Source: Fulvia fulva (taxonomy: Eukaryota > Ascomycota > Dothideomycetes > Mycosphaerellales > Mycosphaerellaceae). Taken from it: a stretch of DNA of 64,000 nt. Position numbers and translations under genes: made by a program. The DNA is taken from assembly GCF_020509005.1 (NCBI RefSeq), contig NC_063021.1, positions 1,240,001 to 1,304,000 of the forward strand. Direction: 5' to 3'. The notes below the pieces were generated by a model, which saw nothing but the letters and a program-made list of their open reading frames with translations, was not told the origin of the DNA and searched no databases. Positions 54,889 through 64,000 of this stretch are shown here, in pieces (position 1 is the first letter of the stretch; each line of letters begins with the position of its first letter).

Positions 54889-56745
54889 TCAAGATGATCG
54901 CGCCAGGCCACCAGGGTCATGAAGAACCATATCATCAGGCTGTTGGTGCTGCACAGCTAAGTCCCTCCCGGTGCCATTGTCATCGTGATTGCGATTGTGG
55001 GCCAATGCTTCTTGTAACGTCATGGCGCCTCGACTCACGCGACTCTTTTCAAATAGATCGTCGTCAATGTCTTCCAGCTCAATGCCCTCGTGGTCAAGAT
55101 ATTGTCTTGTGTGAGAACGAGCAGCTGTTCGATGGAACGACATCCTAATCCTTTGCGAATTCGATTCGGTATGCCCGTACTCGTTGGCAGACAGCGAGCT
55201 GTGCGTCTGCGGTGTTGTGGACTCCAGCAGACCGCCGGCGTCTTGTAGAGAGACCTGCGTCTCGTGGCGCTCGAGCATGGGACCCAGAATACCCGTCGGA
55301 GCTGTTCGGGTCCTACCATTATGTCGCGACGAGCCCCTCTCATGATTCTCGCCGCGACGTGAGCTCAATATGCCACCCACATCGTGAAGAAACGTTCGGG
55401 ATCCGGGTCGGGAAGATCTTGGAGTCGAGTATGTCGCAAAGTCCTGTGCAGCAACAGCGGAGTCCCCGGAATCAACGATGGTTGACCGAGATCTCGATCC
55501 AATCGACCTCTCATTCTCCTCAAGCAGATTCCCTATGTCGAAAAAGCTCAGCTCTTGGTTTTGGGTCGACACGGGTAAAGCGTGTGGCGGAACAGGCTTG
55601 ACAAGACTGTCGTCACTATCGCTGTCCAATTCCCTGTTCGTACGCTGTACGTTGGCCGTGGTCATCAAAAGTTCGTTTGGAGATGGAGCCGGTAGCGCAG
55701 GCGGTGCCAGGCGAGGCGAAGCAGCCGGTATCGTCTGCAAGTGCGCGGGCACACGACAACCTAAAGATCTGAAAAGATCTTCGTCGCTATCGACGTCGTG
55801 AAGAGTGGGCAGTGTCGGACGTCGTACAGATGCACGGTCGATGCTGTCGGATATGCTGAAAGTTCTGTACTTCCGCTTCTTCGTGCCTTTGTCACGTAAG
55901 AATGACCCAAGTATCACGGCATTTGAGACGGCCGCCGCAGCCAGTATCTCACAAGAAGCCCAAACGGTTCGGTATTGCTGGCGCCCTTGGTGGCCGATGA
56001 CCATGGGCATCCTGGTCGCCGTAATAGCGATCATGACGGCTGACATGCTGAACAGGGATATCATCTGGGCCTTTCGCTTCCATGTTTGACCAGAATTCAG
56101 TACCACAGGGACCGGGAAGGCAATCAGTAAGATGTCAGTGACGATATCACAGGTACCCATGGTAAGCAGGTTGCCGAATCCTTGTCTGCAGTGGGGACCG
56201 GGATCTGGAATAACTTGCCAATAATGTTCGAAAGGCTGACATTCACTTAGAGTTGCGGCGACAACAGCAAAGAAAGTGACCCCAAGAAAGATCCTGATGC
56301 CTTGTAATGTGAGCTCCCAGCTTCGCCTCCACACCCGAATCGTGATTCGTTTCAAGAACTCTGACATGGTGAACTTGCAGGTCCATAGGAACATCGCATA
56401 GAAGATTCTGCCAGCTAGAACCAGTCGTGCTCCCATCTCGTGGTTGCGGAGTCGAGTACCGGTCAACTCGATGTTGGAAACATCGATGTTGTTGGTTCCA
56501 TATATCAGGACGAAGTGAATGAACACCATGCGTAGGAAGAGAGGGACCAGAGATGCCATCATGATCCAGTCTTCGCGAAACAGCTTATTGCTTCGCACCT
56601 TGCGGCTCAGCAGGCGAGTGATGATGACTGCTGCCGCGAATGATGTGCACCACCAACTGAACAATACAGTCGGCCAGTTCGCCATGCGACTCCGAGTTTC
56701 CGGTGGCGCTGTGCCCCATATTTCACGCGACATGATTGTGTCCAT
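54889..56745 (-). CDS. Pth11-like integral membrane protein (fungal rhodopsin-like domain)
   Basis: Single exon, 618 residues from ATG 56745. The N-terminal 300 residues form about seven transmembrane helices: VLFSWWCTSFAAAVIITRLL, WIMMASLVPLFLRMVFIHFV, ARLVLAGRIFYAMFLWTCKF, GIRIFLGVTFFAVVAATL, FGNLLTMGTCDIVTDILLIA, MISLFSMSAVMIAITATR and WASCEILAAAAVSNAVILGS. CQPFEHYW and PHCRQ in a loop and DIVTDILLIAFPVPVV are hallmarks of the Pth11-like family, proposed to sense external cues. No CFEM domain precedes it. The 300-residue cytosolic tail is acidic and disordered, with four short repeats of a D-x-G-[GN]-[LI] motif at residues near 400, 451, 498 and 605. It is divergently placed from the metalloreductase gene. 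Confidence 0.88.
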   Translation of the reverse strand: MDTIMSREIWGTAPPETRSRMANWPTVLFSWWCTSFAAAVIITRLLSRKVRSNKLFREDWIMMASLVPLFLRMVFIHFVLIYGTNNIDVSNIELTGTRLRNHEMGARLVLAGRIFYAMFLWTCKFTMSEFLKRITIRVWRRSWELTLQGIRIFLGVTFFAVVAATLSECQPFEHYWQVIPDPGPHCRQGFGNLLTMGTCDIVTDILLIAFPVPVVLNSGQTWKRKAQMISLFSMSAVMIAITATRMPMVIGHQGRQQYRTVWASCEILAAAAVSNAVILGSFLRDKGTKKRKYRTFSISDSIDRASVRRPTLPTLHDVDSDEDLFRSLGCRVPAHLQTIPAASPRLAPPALPAPSPNELLMTTANVQRTNRELDSDSDDSLVKPVPPHALPVSTQNQELSFFDIGNLLEENERSIGSRSRSTIVDSGDSAVAAQDFATYSTPRSSRPGSRTFLHDVGGILSSRRGENHERGSSRHNGRTRTAPTGILGPMLERHETQVSLQDAGGLLESTTPQTHSSLSANEYGHTESNSQRIRMSFHRTAARSHTRQYLDHEGIELEDIDDDLFEKSRVSRGAMTLQEALAHNRNHDDNGTGRDLAVQHQQPDDMVLHDPGGLARSS

Positions 56746-57946
56746 AGTATCGAGTGTCGCAAGAGGCACTGCACCTCGCGGGTGAGCGCCGGGCGGTGTG
56801 GTGGTCAGTCAGCACTGAAGGCTTGCTGTTATCTTGCAGAGCGAAGTCGAGTCTTAGGCGCCTCCCGAGATGACGAGACCACGTGCCAGCAACTCATCGT
56901 TGTAGCACGGAGATGAGCGGAGTTGCGAAAGAGGTAGCCAGATCCACGGGTCGTTGTTCCTCTGATACTTGTAGACTCGAAGAAGAGGGAAGAAGATCGC
57001 GCAAGGCCGAAGGTGTCGTGATACCAGAATCCCACAAAGAGCATGTACCACGATAAGGCGGCTCGCTTGCTGTCGAATTGCTGCTCGAACTTGGCCTCTC
57101 ACGACTGCGCTAGACTGGGCTAACGCTGTCGTATCAACCCCAGTCTTTCGGCCGCAAGACGAGCGCGATGTCGAGGCACTTCAGCCGTCGCAACGGCAGA
57201 GCAGAAGTCAGCAGAGAGTGGTTTCTATTAGGAGGCTCTCGACCATGTTGTGGACTGAAGAACTGCAGCAACGACGAAAAGGAAGGTCGAAATGGAGCGC
57301 TGAGCCGAGGAGGATGCAGGGATCGAATCCAACGCATTAACGGACGCCGTCCATTACCGCAGCGTGGCTTGCCGCGCCTCCAACCTCAAAGAAGAGGAGC
57401 GGCCTTGGCCCGTGTTGGTGTCTTTTCTCCGCATCTTGGAGCGCTCTTTGACAACGACTCAACGAGCATGCTGCCAGTCTGTGCTCCCCACCCGGTGACC
57501 CGCCGTCGTGGCCAGCAGAGAACAGGATTTGATCGACGCTTGAAAGAGTGAGGTCGAGCACAAGATCCAAGCGTGAGTTTGCGCTACATTCCCGACACGT
57601 GGTTGGGAGGAACCCAAGAAGGTTATTCTCGTGGCAGTCTTCGCAATGAGCCAAGTCGAATCTATGCCACACGATATATCATACACGTACATATTCATCT
57701 GACCTTGCTGCTGTCGTTGTTTCTGGCCCGAACCTAGCAGCCTCGATGCCTCAGGCTCACACTCCACTACCACCAATCGGCGGCCAGCTATGTCCACTCT
57801 TCTCACGGCGATCGAGACGACCCCACAAACATGCTCACGCCAAGCATCGCAAAGGATGAGGGTTTGCAGTTTACCAGGCAGGATCGAGAACGTCCCGCAC
57901 TTGCGACATACGTTACCATCGCATCCGGTGCGTCAAGCTCATCAAG
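56746..57946. promoter_or_regulatory. Shared intergenic region between divergent receptor and reductase genes
   Basis: 1.2 kb separating the two start codons; both promoters should be here. Open frames within it are short and lack family motifs. I see no clear site for iron or copper regulators. Confidence 0.45.
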
Positions 57947-60019
57947 ATGGTGGCGCATCGTGGCCATGACGCAGAAATGTCCATGGACTCAGATACGGAT
58001 ATGAGCGGCATGGACATGGGTGGCTCTTCGTCAAGCATGCCATTGAACACAACCGGAATCGACTTCTCGAACCGAACTGAGGCGCTGGAGTTTCTAGACG
58101 ACCTCCTGGACGACACCGAGCTGAAGAAGGTTGGGAACGATTATGCAAAATACTTCTGGTACGGTGCGATAGTCCTGATCGCCCTCGCAACAATCTTCAA
58201 CTTTCTACGCTGGGTGACCTTACAGCATCGTCTCAGAGAAGCTGCACGTAGAAGAGAACATCCCGCGAAGCCGAAGAGCACTCTGGCTCGATGCCTAGCG
58301 ACTATTACGGCGACAGGTCGAGAAGCTATATATCTGCAATTCTCGCCCACGACGCCGCTATTTAAGGTGCCACCTCTCGGTTCAGTCACTCTTTTACTCG
58401 TATACTTAGCGTTCGTATTGGCGCTTGAGTTCGGCAATAACACCGTAGCTGGTGCTCAGTACTGGCAAGCGCTGGGGGTACGAGCAGGATGGCTAGCTGT
58501 GGCTCAGATGCCTTTACTGGTGCTACTTACCGGCAAGAACAACATTCTTGGAGTCCTGACAGGCGTATCCTACGAGAGACTAAACATCATTCACCGGTGG
58601 TCGGCTCGCATGATGCTTTTACTAGCCGTTTTCCACTTTGCTTTCCAGAGCAATGGGTGGCAAAAATATGGAGTCATGAGGCTGGAGTGGCAGACAGACG
58701 ACTGTCCTACCACAGGCATCGCCGCGTTCGCCATACTGCTCTGGACCAATCTTTCGACCCTCGCACCCGTGAGATGTTTCAATTACGAGTTCTTCGTCAT
58801 ACAGCACGTCCTCTCCTTCATCGGCTTCGTCGTAGCTATCTTGCTGCACTTATCGAGCACTGCACCCATCAGCAGGGTGTACATCTTCATTCCTATCGGC
58901 ATCTACCTCCTTGACAGAACACTCAGAACCATCATGCTGGCATACAATAACTTTCGCGGCAACAGAGCCAGCCTCACGCAGCTACAAGGCGGCGTCACCA
59001 AAGTCAGGATTTCCAATACGACCATCAAGTCGTGGCGGGCTGGCTCCCACGTTCTGCTTTCAATACCGAAGTTCGGATTGCTACAGAGCCATCCTGCGAC
59101 TATCGTATCAATTCCACGATCTCACAACGGAGACCTAGTGTTCATCCTCAAGAGCCACAAAGGTTTCACCAAGCGCATCATGGAAGGCGCTAGCAGTTCC
59201 ACCGAAGCTCTCGTCTCCTCAGACAAAACTGACGGCGATGCAGCGGAAGAACATGCTCAGATCATTGCACACACTGCCTTCATCGAAGGGCCATACGGCG
59301 CTTCCCACTCTGACTTTGCAGCCTTCGACTCTGTCTGCCTGGTGGCAGGCTCAACAGGTGTGACTTTCACCATCGCCGTCCTCCAAGACATAGCGGATCG
59401 AGCGACACGATCTGGTAAGCGTCTACCTGTACGCCGCATCCACTTCGTCTGGTGTATCAAAGATACCGACTGGGCTTCATGGATTAGCTCAGAGATCATA
59501 TCGGCATACAACAAGCTCCACAGCGTCGGTATAGAAGTGGAGGTCAGCATATATGTCACCTGTGCCGACAATTTCACAAATCCCAGCACCAATGACAACA
59601 AAGAGTGCGGCTGCGAGTGTGACAAAAGTAAGGGCCCTTGCTGTTGCGTGCAGGTAGACGAAGATGAGAAGGGGGAGGATGTCGAGGATGTCGATATCAT
59701 TGCGCCAGTGTCGAAAGGCAAGCAGGCTGTGAGAGTGCGAGATCTCTCAGGTTCATCAGTGGAAGCAGGAAATAGCATGCCTGGGCGGAGGATGCCAGTA
59801 CTACCATGCGGAGTATTCTACTCGGGTCGACCTCAGATCAAGCAGGTGCTCGCTGCGCTGCTCGATGGTGCTGATGGCGAGTCTGGAGTCGCTGCATGTG
59901 GGCCCTTGGGGTTGACATCAGAAGTGAGAAATACGATTGTCCATTTGAGCGACGAGAGGGCGATACATAAAGGTACAGGCGCGCAGGGATGCTATCTGCA
60001 TGTCGAGGGTGCTTCGTAG
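57947..60019 (+). CDS. Ferric/cupric reductase-type transmembrane oxidoreductase
   Basis: Single exon, 690 residues. The transmembrane ferric-reductase domain (about residues 140-310) carries two His pairs spaced as in haem-b sites: His 216/230 (IIHRWSARMMLLLAVFHF) and 287/301 (FVIQHVLSF to LLHLSS). The FAD-binding region follows (GSHVLLSIP, SHPATIVSIPR), then the NAD(P)H domain (IEGPYGASHSDFAAFDSVCL, VAGSTGVTF) and the C-terminal VAACGPLGL. Such enzymes at the plasma or vacuolar membrane pass electrons from NAD(P)H to external Fe(III) or Cu(II) before uptake. The N-terminus is methionine-rich (MSMDSDTDMSGMDMGG), and a six-cysteine segment CGCECDKSKGPCCC (residues 554-567) interrupts the nucleotide domain. 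HPATI replaces the usual HPFT. No cleaved signal peptide is evident; the second Met (residue 11) could also be the start. Confidence 0.92.
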   Translation: MVAHRGHDAEMSMDSDTDMSGMDMGGSSSSMPLNTTGIDFSNRTEALEFLDDLLDDTELKKVGNDYAKYFWYGAIVLIALATIFNFLRWVTLQHRLREAARRREHPAKPKSTLARCLATITATGREAIYLQFSPTTPLFKVPPLGSVTLLLVYLAFVLALEFGNNTVAGAQYWQALGVRAGWLAVAQMPLLVLLTGKNNILGVLTGVSYERLNIIHRWSARMMLLLAVFHFAFQSNGWQKYGVMRLEWQTDDCPTTGIAAFAILLWTNLSTLAPVRCFNYEFFVIQHVLSFIGFVVAILLHLSSTAPISRVYIFIPIGIYLLDRTLRTIMLAYNNFRGNRASLTQLQGGVTKVRISNTTIKSWRAGSHVLLSIPKFGLLQSHPATIVSIPRSHNGDLVFILKSHKGFTKRIMEGASSSTEALVSSDKTDGDAAEEHAQIIAHTAFIEGPYGASHSDFAAFDSVCLVAGSTGVTFTIAVLQDIADRATRSGKRLPVRRIHFVWCIKDTDWASWISSEIISAYNKLHSVGIEVEVSIYVTCADNFTNPSTNDNKECGCECDKSKGPCCCVQVDEDEKGEDVEDVDIIAPVSKGKQAVRVRDLSGSSVEAGNSMPGRRMPVLPCGVFYSGRPQIKQVLAALLDGADGESGVAACGPLGLTSEVRNTIVHLSDERAIHKGTGAQGCYLHVEGAS

Positions 60020-60151
60020 TGATCAGCATGAAACATCATACATGAGCTCGTCGTGGCTCGAGCTGAACCTCATCTTTTTTGCCCCCATAACGCCCAATCC
60101 TGCACCTTGACCTCAACATGCTTGCAAAATGAAACCCACGCGGTACTATGA

Positions 60152-63100
60152 TTAATGTCGGGTCGCGCCTGCCACAAGGCCGTTGGCAAGTGCCTCCATC
60201 ATGTTAGATCCCTTGAGAGCTTTGGAGTACCAGAACTCCGCCTCGACTGCTGCGTTCTTAGCCTTCTCTGCGGATATGGCTGCCTGAGCAGTGGCCTGTA
60301 CGGACTCGAGAAGGGACTAGCAAGTGAAATTAGTCAAGTGCCACTACGTTGTAGACAACAAGTACTCACCATGGCGAAAGTCAGCATACGATGCTTGCGT
60401 TCCGGGTTGATCTCGAGGTCTGCCTTCTTCATAACTTTGTCCACCAATGACTTGACCGAGCTGGACTGATCACTGCTGTCCGAAGCACGGGCATCTTCTT
60501 CGCCCAGAATAGCACCGCTGGCAAGAGATGCTACGGTAGCTCTCGAGTCTCGCTTGGACTGAGGCCAAGACGGGGACTTTGACAGATTCTTCGAAGTCCG
60601 TACACGGCGGCTGTCGTTGCGACTGATACGTATCACCGGGCTTGGCGCTGCCCGCCTGAGCTCATCAAGAGGTACTGATGGGGTTGGCAAAGGTGGTACT
60701 GGAGCATGCTGGACCTTCTTATCGCGCTTGAGAATGCCGTGTAACTTGTCGAAGACAAGTCGGCTCTTTGAGCGCGATCTGACAGGTTTTGCCTGATCGG
60801 GAGAGGTCGCTTTCACTGCTGTAGGTCCATTTGGACTGTCGCGGCCTCGCTGGTGATCATGGGGTGGCACAGACGGTACAGTAGAAGCACGTGGGCTCCT
60901 ACTAGTCTTCTTAGACTCGGCTGAGGCGGTCGGTCGTGCGAAGTTCCCGGTGCGTTCTGCAATCTGTGCCCTCGCGTTCTTAACACTGCCTTTGGGATGC
61001 TTGCCAAGGCCGAGGGTAGGAGAAGAGTTGCGGCTGGAGTGTCCTACGCTCTGGCCCGTCCTGCGCTTCCCGGACATCTGAAGTCCTACTTCGTTACTCG
61101 AAATGTAGCCGATCGACCGATTTGGATCTTTAGCTGGAATTTCAGGCACGATGGCGGTAGGCGTGGGCAGATCGTTCGAGCCAGCAGATGTTCCCAAGGC
61201 GGAAGGTGTGCTAGCGGACCATTTGCTGGCTGTCGGCATGTGGTGAGCTTGGGATGTGTTTGCAGGTTGACTTGGTGCTTTGGGATCTGGCTGTATACTG
61301 CTGCGCTCAGGCATGTCACTGAAAGTGACACGAGACGTACGTGGCTCTTGCTGTCCGCGTTGCAGATACAATTCAGCGTTGGCAGCTTCTGCACAGATCG
61401 AGGAGATTTTTGGAGCATCTCTGCCTTGCTTCAGGTGCATGCCCTTGAACATGGAGTTGAAGCCCTGCTCATCGACGACCGTCTTCGGAGGCGAGCCTTC
61501 GCCATTGAGCTTCGATAGTGTACGTCGCAGTTGAGTATCAGTCTCGGCATAGGAGTCTTGTGAGTCGGCCGAATGGTGTACAGCAGTGCAGGCACTTCCT
61601 TCCAGTCTGGCAACGCCCTGCTGCTGGATGATCGACGGTGGGGCCGGGAAAGCGTTGAGCTGAGGAATGTCGGAAGGGATCTCGTTGACGAGCGTCGAGC
61701 TGGAAGCATCTGATGCCAGCGGAAGCGCAGCTTGTGAGTGAATCGTCTGCAGAGGGCCAGTGAAGGGACTGCATGACGGTGGCGCTCTCGCGAACCTGGA
61801 CTCTGCCTCACCCCAAATCTTCGGTATGCCATCTTCATCAAGGGACCTCAGACTACGACTCAGACTCGACATACGGGAGACTGGTGTCGTAGAGTCATCT
61901 TCAGGCGAAGCGCTGCGTGCTGGCTCCGTGTTTGGAGTAGTAGGATGGGCCTGGGTCCCTTGCATGGCATCGGCAGTCTGTTGTACTCTAGAAATTGCAG
62001 AGACGTTGCTGGCAGTGCTGGCGTTGGTATTTGAACGCTGCAGTTCTCGACGCTTGATACCTTGGCCGAGCACTTTGAATGTGTGTGGCGAAACTTTGCT
62101 GCGAGCCTCAAGTGACGGGCTTTTAGCGACACCCGAAAGCTTGTGGTCGACAGCTGTGCCCTGACGCATGGGAAGACGAGATGAAGTCTCGCGCTGACGG
62201 GATGGTGTGTTATCCGGGGAGCTGGCTCGTGCAGACACCAACGCCTTAGGGCCGCTGGGCTGTCTGAGTTGAGAGAAGCTTGAAGGAGATCGGGTCGCTG
62301 GGTTTGACTCAGGCGTTGGCGGCATGGAGCCTTTCGTAAAGTCCGTGAAGCCCGTAGTCTTCTCCAGGGAGCCTTTGGTAGCTGGCTTCAAAGTGCCGTG
62401 GCTGATGCGTGCACGCAGGGACTCTTTCCTGTTAGGGAGCATGGAGGTGCTTGGGTCGCGGCTGCCATATGAGTGCTCATGTGCACTCGAAGGAGGGCTC
62501 GCGCGCTGTACGCGAGCAGCAGCTGATGCATTGTGAGGGAATCCTTCGACCTGCACATCGGCGGACTTCGACTCGGAGGCACTCACAAACGAGGACGTGG
62601 AGGACGCAGTGGACATCTTGCTGTCTCTGAGACCGCTGCCGGCAAAGACTTTGGTCATCTCGCTAGCTGCAGCCACCATGCCAGCAGTAGCAGACACCCT
62701 GCGAGGTATAGAGCTTGGCGTTGACTTGCGGGGCTTGGCTACCGTGCTGATGTGCTGCTGCGGTGTGCTGACGGATCGAGGAGTGAGTGCAGGATATGCG
62801 TATCGAGTGCCTCCTAGAGAGATCTCGAGCGGCTTCTCGCTGGCATCTAGCAGACATCGGCTGTCTTTCGACGGGCTGGCTGTATTGATGAAAGAGGCCA
62901 CAGGGCGTGATGGCAGTGGCTTGTTGGTGAGAAAGGTGCGTGGTGTCGCGGTCTCTTGCGCAATGACGCGTGGTATCGAAGATGGACTGGGTCCTCTGCT
63001 GCGTGGCAGCTTGGACGACTGCATTGGGGTGTTCTTTGAGGAGGATGCTTGTGTTGGTGCGAGTAGCTTCTGTGATGGCGGCGACACCTTTCGCGGTGGT

Positions 63101-63216
63101 GGCGATGTGTTCTCGTCGCTCGACACCTCCATGTAGGGTGAGGCGCGGCGGACAGCGATGCGACTTGCGAAGAAGTGTGGCGAGCGGGCGTTCGCGTCGC
63201 GGCTGGCGAGTGCCAT
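60152..63216 (-). CDS. Large disordered Ser/Pro-rich protein with C-terminal helix
   Basis: Model: exon 1 63216-60370, intron 60317-60369 (53 bp, GTGAGT..TTGACTAAT..TAG), exon 2 60316-60152; 1,003 residues. ATG 63216 is the first ATG of the open frame. The protein is overwhelmingly serine, proline, threonine and arginine with many SP/TP and RxxS sites (MEVSSDENTSPPPRKVSPPS, PRSRGPSPSSIPR), so it is probably phosphorylated and unstructured. Only the end looks folded: SSSVKSLVDKVMKKADLEIN leads into RKHRMLTFAM and, after splicing, an alanine-rich amphipathic helix (LLESVQATAQAAISAEKAKN). That terminal helix pattern recurs in uncharacterised fungal proteins, but I cannot name the family. It ends 132 bp from the convergent reductase gene. 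Confidence 0.75.
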
Positions 63217-64000
63217 TGTTGTCGCCAACAATAAGGTGAAGTAGGCGTCTTGAAAGCTGAGCGGCTCTCCAGCGGGCGACGGAACAGCGTGGCGTGGCGG
63301 GGTCGATCGATGCTAGAAACGCGACTCGACGAGGCGAGAGACAGAGTTTAGCATGTGTTAGGTCCCGTCTGTGGTGGCAGCACTTCAGACTCGAGATGGC
63401 AGAACAACACGGAACGAACAGGAAAGTCAGTCAAGTCTGTTGGCGAAGTCTCGAAAGGAGACCTCACTGCTTCATTACGGCTATCATCGTTGGGATTCGG
63501 ATCGCGTTTGCTGTCACATCGTGCTGTCTGCTGGGGGAGTGTCGCCAACGGTCGGACAGGGATCAGTGTTTGGCTGCAGGATGCTCCCCCATGAACACCG
63601 CCATGTCTTTATCGACGTGCGAAGCAGCAAGTTATCACTCACTATCTGGAATTGTAGGTATGCCTATCATGGATCTGCTTACAAACTCTTTCTGTACCTG
63701 GTGCCGTCGGTGTAGGTATTGTCCTCGTCCTTCCCACCATGGGAGGCATGTAGCGGGTATCTGCAGTCGACATGACTCTGGTACCGGTATCATCGGGCTG
63801 CGCCTTCCCGTCTTGTACGACAATACCACCGTCAAATGCCCTGGTATCGGCGCTTTCCTGCATCCATCTATGCTACTGCGCGTTGCAGCATGCCATCGCT
63901 CCGCGGGTGTCTACAATATCTTGCTATTCTTTCGCTTACGTCGGCGCCCAACATCGTCGACAGTACATTACGTTCGCCAGCGCTGCCGCGAGTCGTGTCT
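63217..64000. other. Upstream region at the window end, no gene supported
   Basis: 784 bp upstream of the disordered-protein gene. Open frames are under 115 codons, overlap on both strands and show no recognisable motif. It should contain the promoter of that gene. Confidence 0.45.

Noticed and set aside
56829..57551. Small genes between the receptor and the reductase
   Set aside because: Frames are short, overlap on both strands and lack motifs or plausible splicing.
1..64000. tRNA or rRNA genes
   Set aside because: I scanned for A/B box and clover-leaf patterns by eye and saw none I could defend; a covariance-model search would be decisive.

Overview
The window looks like the nuclear genome of a filamentous ascomycete (Pezizomycotina; a Dothideomycete is my guess, not shown by the sequence). 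The reasons are short 44-77 bp introns with CTGAC-like branch points, families such as Pth11-like receptors, Zn2Cys6 regulators and Spb4, and above all a heavy mutation signature typical of repeat-induced point mutation (RIP). The window falls into two compartments with a boundary near 32.4 kb.

Compartment 1 (about 1-32,400) is a stack of nested transposons. Most of it is almost free of CA and TG dinucleotides (converted to TA) while CG is kept, so reading frames are recognisable but full of TAG stops. In order: a 3' scrap of a LINE (105-833, minus); a chromovirus-type Ty3/gypsy pol on the plus strand (about 840-5516) with its LTR (5517 to about 5705); a minus-strand gag-protease remnant (about 5700-8740); a young, nearly intact LINE ('LINE-A', 9121-13975, minus); the C-terminal end and LTR of another chromovirus (13976 to about 15130); a second LINE family ('LINE-B', plus) split in two (about 15230-17804 and 23942-25985) by a complete 6.1 kb chromovirus with 443 bp LTRs (17805-23941, minus); another LINE ORF1 remnant (about 25990-27231, minus); a 5'-truncated second copy of LINE-A (27244-29053, 12 bp target duplication); and a Helitron-type PIF1 helicase remnant (about 29066-32410) interrupted by a Fot1/pogo-like element (29376-30508, TA duplication) and a solo LTR of the chromovirus family (30815-31334, 5 bp duplication).

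Compartment 2 (about 32,400-64,000) is ordinary gene-rich DNA with ten protein genes: an F-box-like protein; a nucleotide-sugar/TPT-type transporter; the rRNA helicase Spb4; a mitochondrial seryl-tRNA synthetase; an unknown 573-residue protein; a homologue of FTS (the E2-like subunit of the FTS-Hook-FHIP dynein adaptor); an MFS transporter; a Zn2Cys6 transcription factor; a Pth11-like seven-helix receptor; a ferric/cupric reductase with two possible metal-binding low-complexity segments; and a large disordered protein (the FTS gene and the 573-residue gene are adjacent and were separated only by working out introns). Several genes become coherent only after splicing: I derived introns for the transporter, the unknown protein, FTS, MFS, the regulator (with a 15 bp microexon inside its zinc cluster) and the disordered protein.

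I did not find a wholly new system. The most unusual points are the edge-limited RIP pattern in three young repeats, the four-fold D-x-G-G-L-like motif in the receptor tail, the metal-ligand-rich segments of the reductase, and the microexon that splits the zinc cluster. All boundaries in the RIP-degraded DNA are approximate. Coordinates of introns come from splice-site reading and frame, not from transcripts.
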